Assembly (NCBI GenBank): GCA_016933355.1 | Contig: JAFGBC010000093.1 | Coordinates: 1 to 6,089 of the forward strand | Reading direction: 5' to 3' | Length of the DNA: 6,089 nucleotides | From: Candidatus Aminicenantota bacterium | GTDB lineage: Bacteria > Acidobacteriota > Aminicenantia > Aminicenantales > JAFGBC01 | In this document: piece by piece, positions 5,774-6,089 of the stretch | How positions within the stretch are numbered: position 1 is the first letter of the stretch | Layout of the letters: each line of letters begins with the position of its first letter | Position numbers and translations under genes: made by a program | Notes under the pieces: generated by a model | Told to the model about the DNA's origin: nothing | Databases searched by the model: none | What the model saw: the letters and a program-made list of their open reading frames with translations, nothing else

Positions 5774-6089
5774 ATGGCCAGTTCGCAACCGCGCGCCGCG
5801 ATCGGCATTCTCGGCGGGACGGGTCTCTACGAGATGGAGGGCGTCCGCGACGTCCGCGAGGTCCGCCTCTCGACGCCCTTCGGCAAGCCCTCCGACGCCT
5901 TCGTCCTGGGGACCCTCGAGGGGAAGCGGGTCGCCTTCCTGAGCCGGCACGGCCGGGGCCACCGCTACCTCCCGGCCGAGGTCAACTACCGGGCCAATAT
6001 CTTCGGGTTCAAGCTCCTCGGCGTGGAGCGGATCATCTCGGTCAATTCGGTCGGCTCTCTCAAGGAGGAGATCGAGCCGCGCAACATCG
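5774..6089 (+). CDS. mtnP: S-methyl-5'-thioadenosine phosphorylase, N-terminal part
   Basis: The first 105 residues of a purine phosphorylase; the frame stays open to the window end, so the gene continues outside. The enzyme cleaves 5'-methylthioadenosine with phosphate to adenine and 5-methylthioribose-1-phosphate in the cytoplasm, the first salvage step of the polyamine by-product toward methionine. Visible signatures are IGILGGTGLY (10-19), TPFGKPSD (34-41), FLSRHGRGHRYLP (55-67), NYRANI (71-76) and VGSLKEEI (93-100). Aligned without gaps to human MTAP, Thr16, Arg58 and His59 match the phosphate-binding Thr18, Arg60 and His61; the human Thr93-Ala94 pair is Asn91-Ser92 here. The residues that separate MTAP from inosine/guanosine-type phosphorylases lie beyond the window, so a purine nucleoside phosphorylase specificity is not excluded, though TPFGKPSD and GSLKEEI favour MTAP. 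It has its own promoter and a strong ribosome-binding site. Confidence 0.92.
   Translation, partial: MASSQPRAAIGILGGTGLYEMEGVRDVREVRLSTPFGKPSDAFVLGTLEGKRVAFLSRHGRGHRYLPAEVNYRANIFGFKLLGVERIISVNSVGSLKEEIEPRNI

Noticed and set aside
1..6089. tRNA, rRNA, CRISPR array, transposase or phage genes
   Set aside because: No cloverleaf, conserved rRNA segment, regularly spaced short repeats or recombinase-like coding sequence was recognised on either strand.

Overview
The window is GC-rich throughout, with strong G/C preference at third codon positions. It carries two complete genes, two genes cut by the window edges, and a structured divergent intergenic region. The protein set suggests an Acidobacteriota-like organism, possibly Candidatus Aminicenantota. 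The basis is a membrane Ser/Thr kinase with a zinc-ribbon N-terminus and a long TPR tail, beside a secreted SBBP beta-propeller protein. This placement rests on protein style, not on a marker gene, and is tentative.

Layout: (1) 1-121 (+) is the C-terminal end of a SnoaL-like/ester-cyclase-type protein. Its stop codon overlaps that of the convergent kinase gene in a shared CTAG. (2) 118-3261 (-) encodes a 1047-residue receptor-like kinase: zinc ribbon, kinase domain, one membrane helix, a TolB-N/FlgO-like segment and about a dozen TPR-like units. (3) 3262-3566 is a divergent intergenic region of about 300 bp. It holds a candidate promoter for each flanking gene, a cluster of inverted repeats between them, a 12-bp direct repeat on either side of the cluster, and a second 12-bp direct repeat around the ribosome-binding site of the next gene. 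(4) 3567-5669 (+) encodes a 700-residue exported protein with an N-terminal domain typical of SBBP proteins and seven propeller repeats spaced 64-65 residues apart. (5) 5670-5773 holds GC-rich palindromes, a good sigma-70-type promoter and a strong Shine-Dalgarno. (6) 5774-6089 (+) is the start of an S-methyl-5'-thioadenosine phosphorylase gene (mtnP), cut by the window end.

The genes do not form one operon. The kinase and propeller genes are divergent and could share control through the palindromic region between them. mtnP has its own promoter and is a methionine-salvage housekeeping gene. Nothing visible links the proteins biochemically. The least explained part is the non-coding 3349-3561 stretch, where overlapping inverted repeats allow mutually exclusive pairings and where the propeller gene's ribosome-binding site can be paired with an upstream complement.
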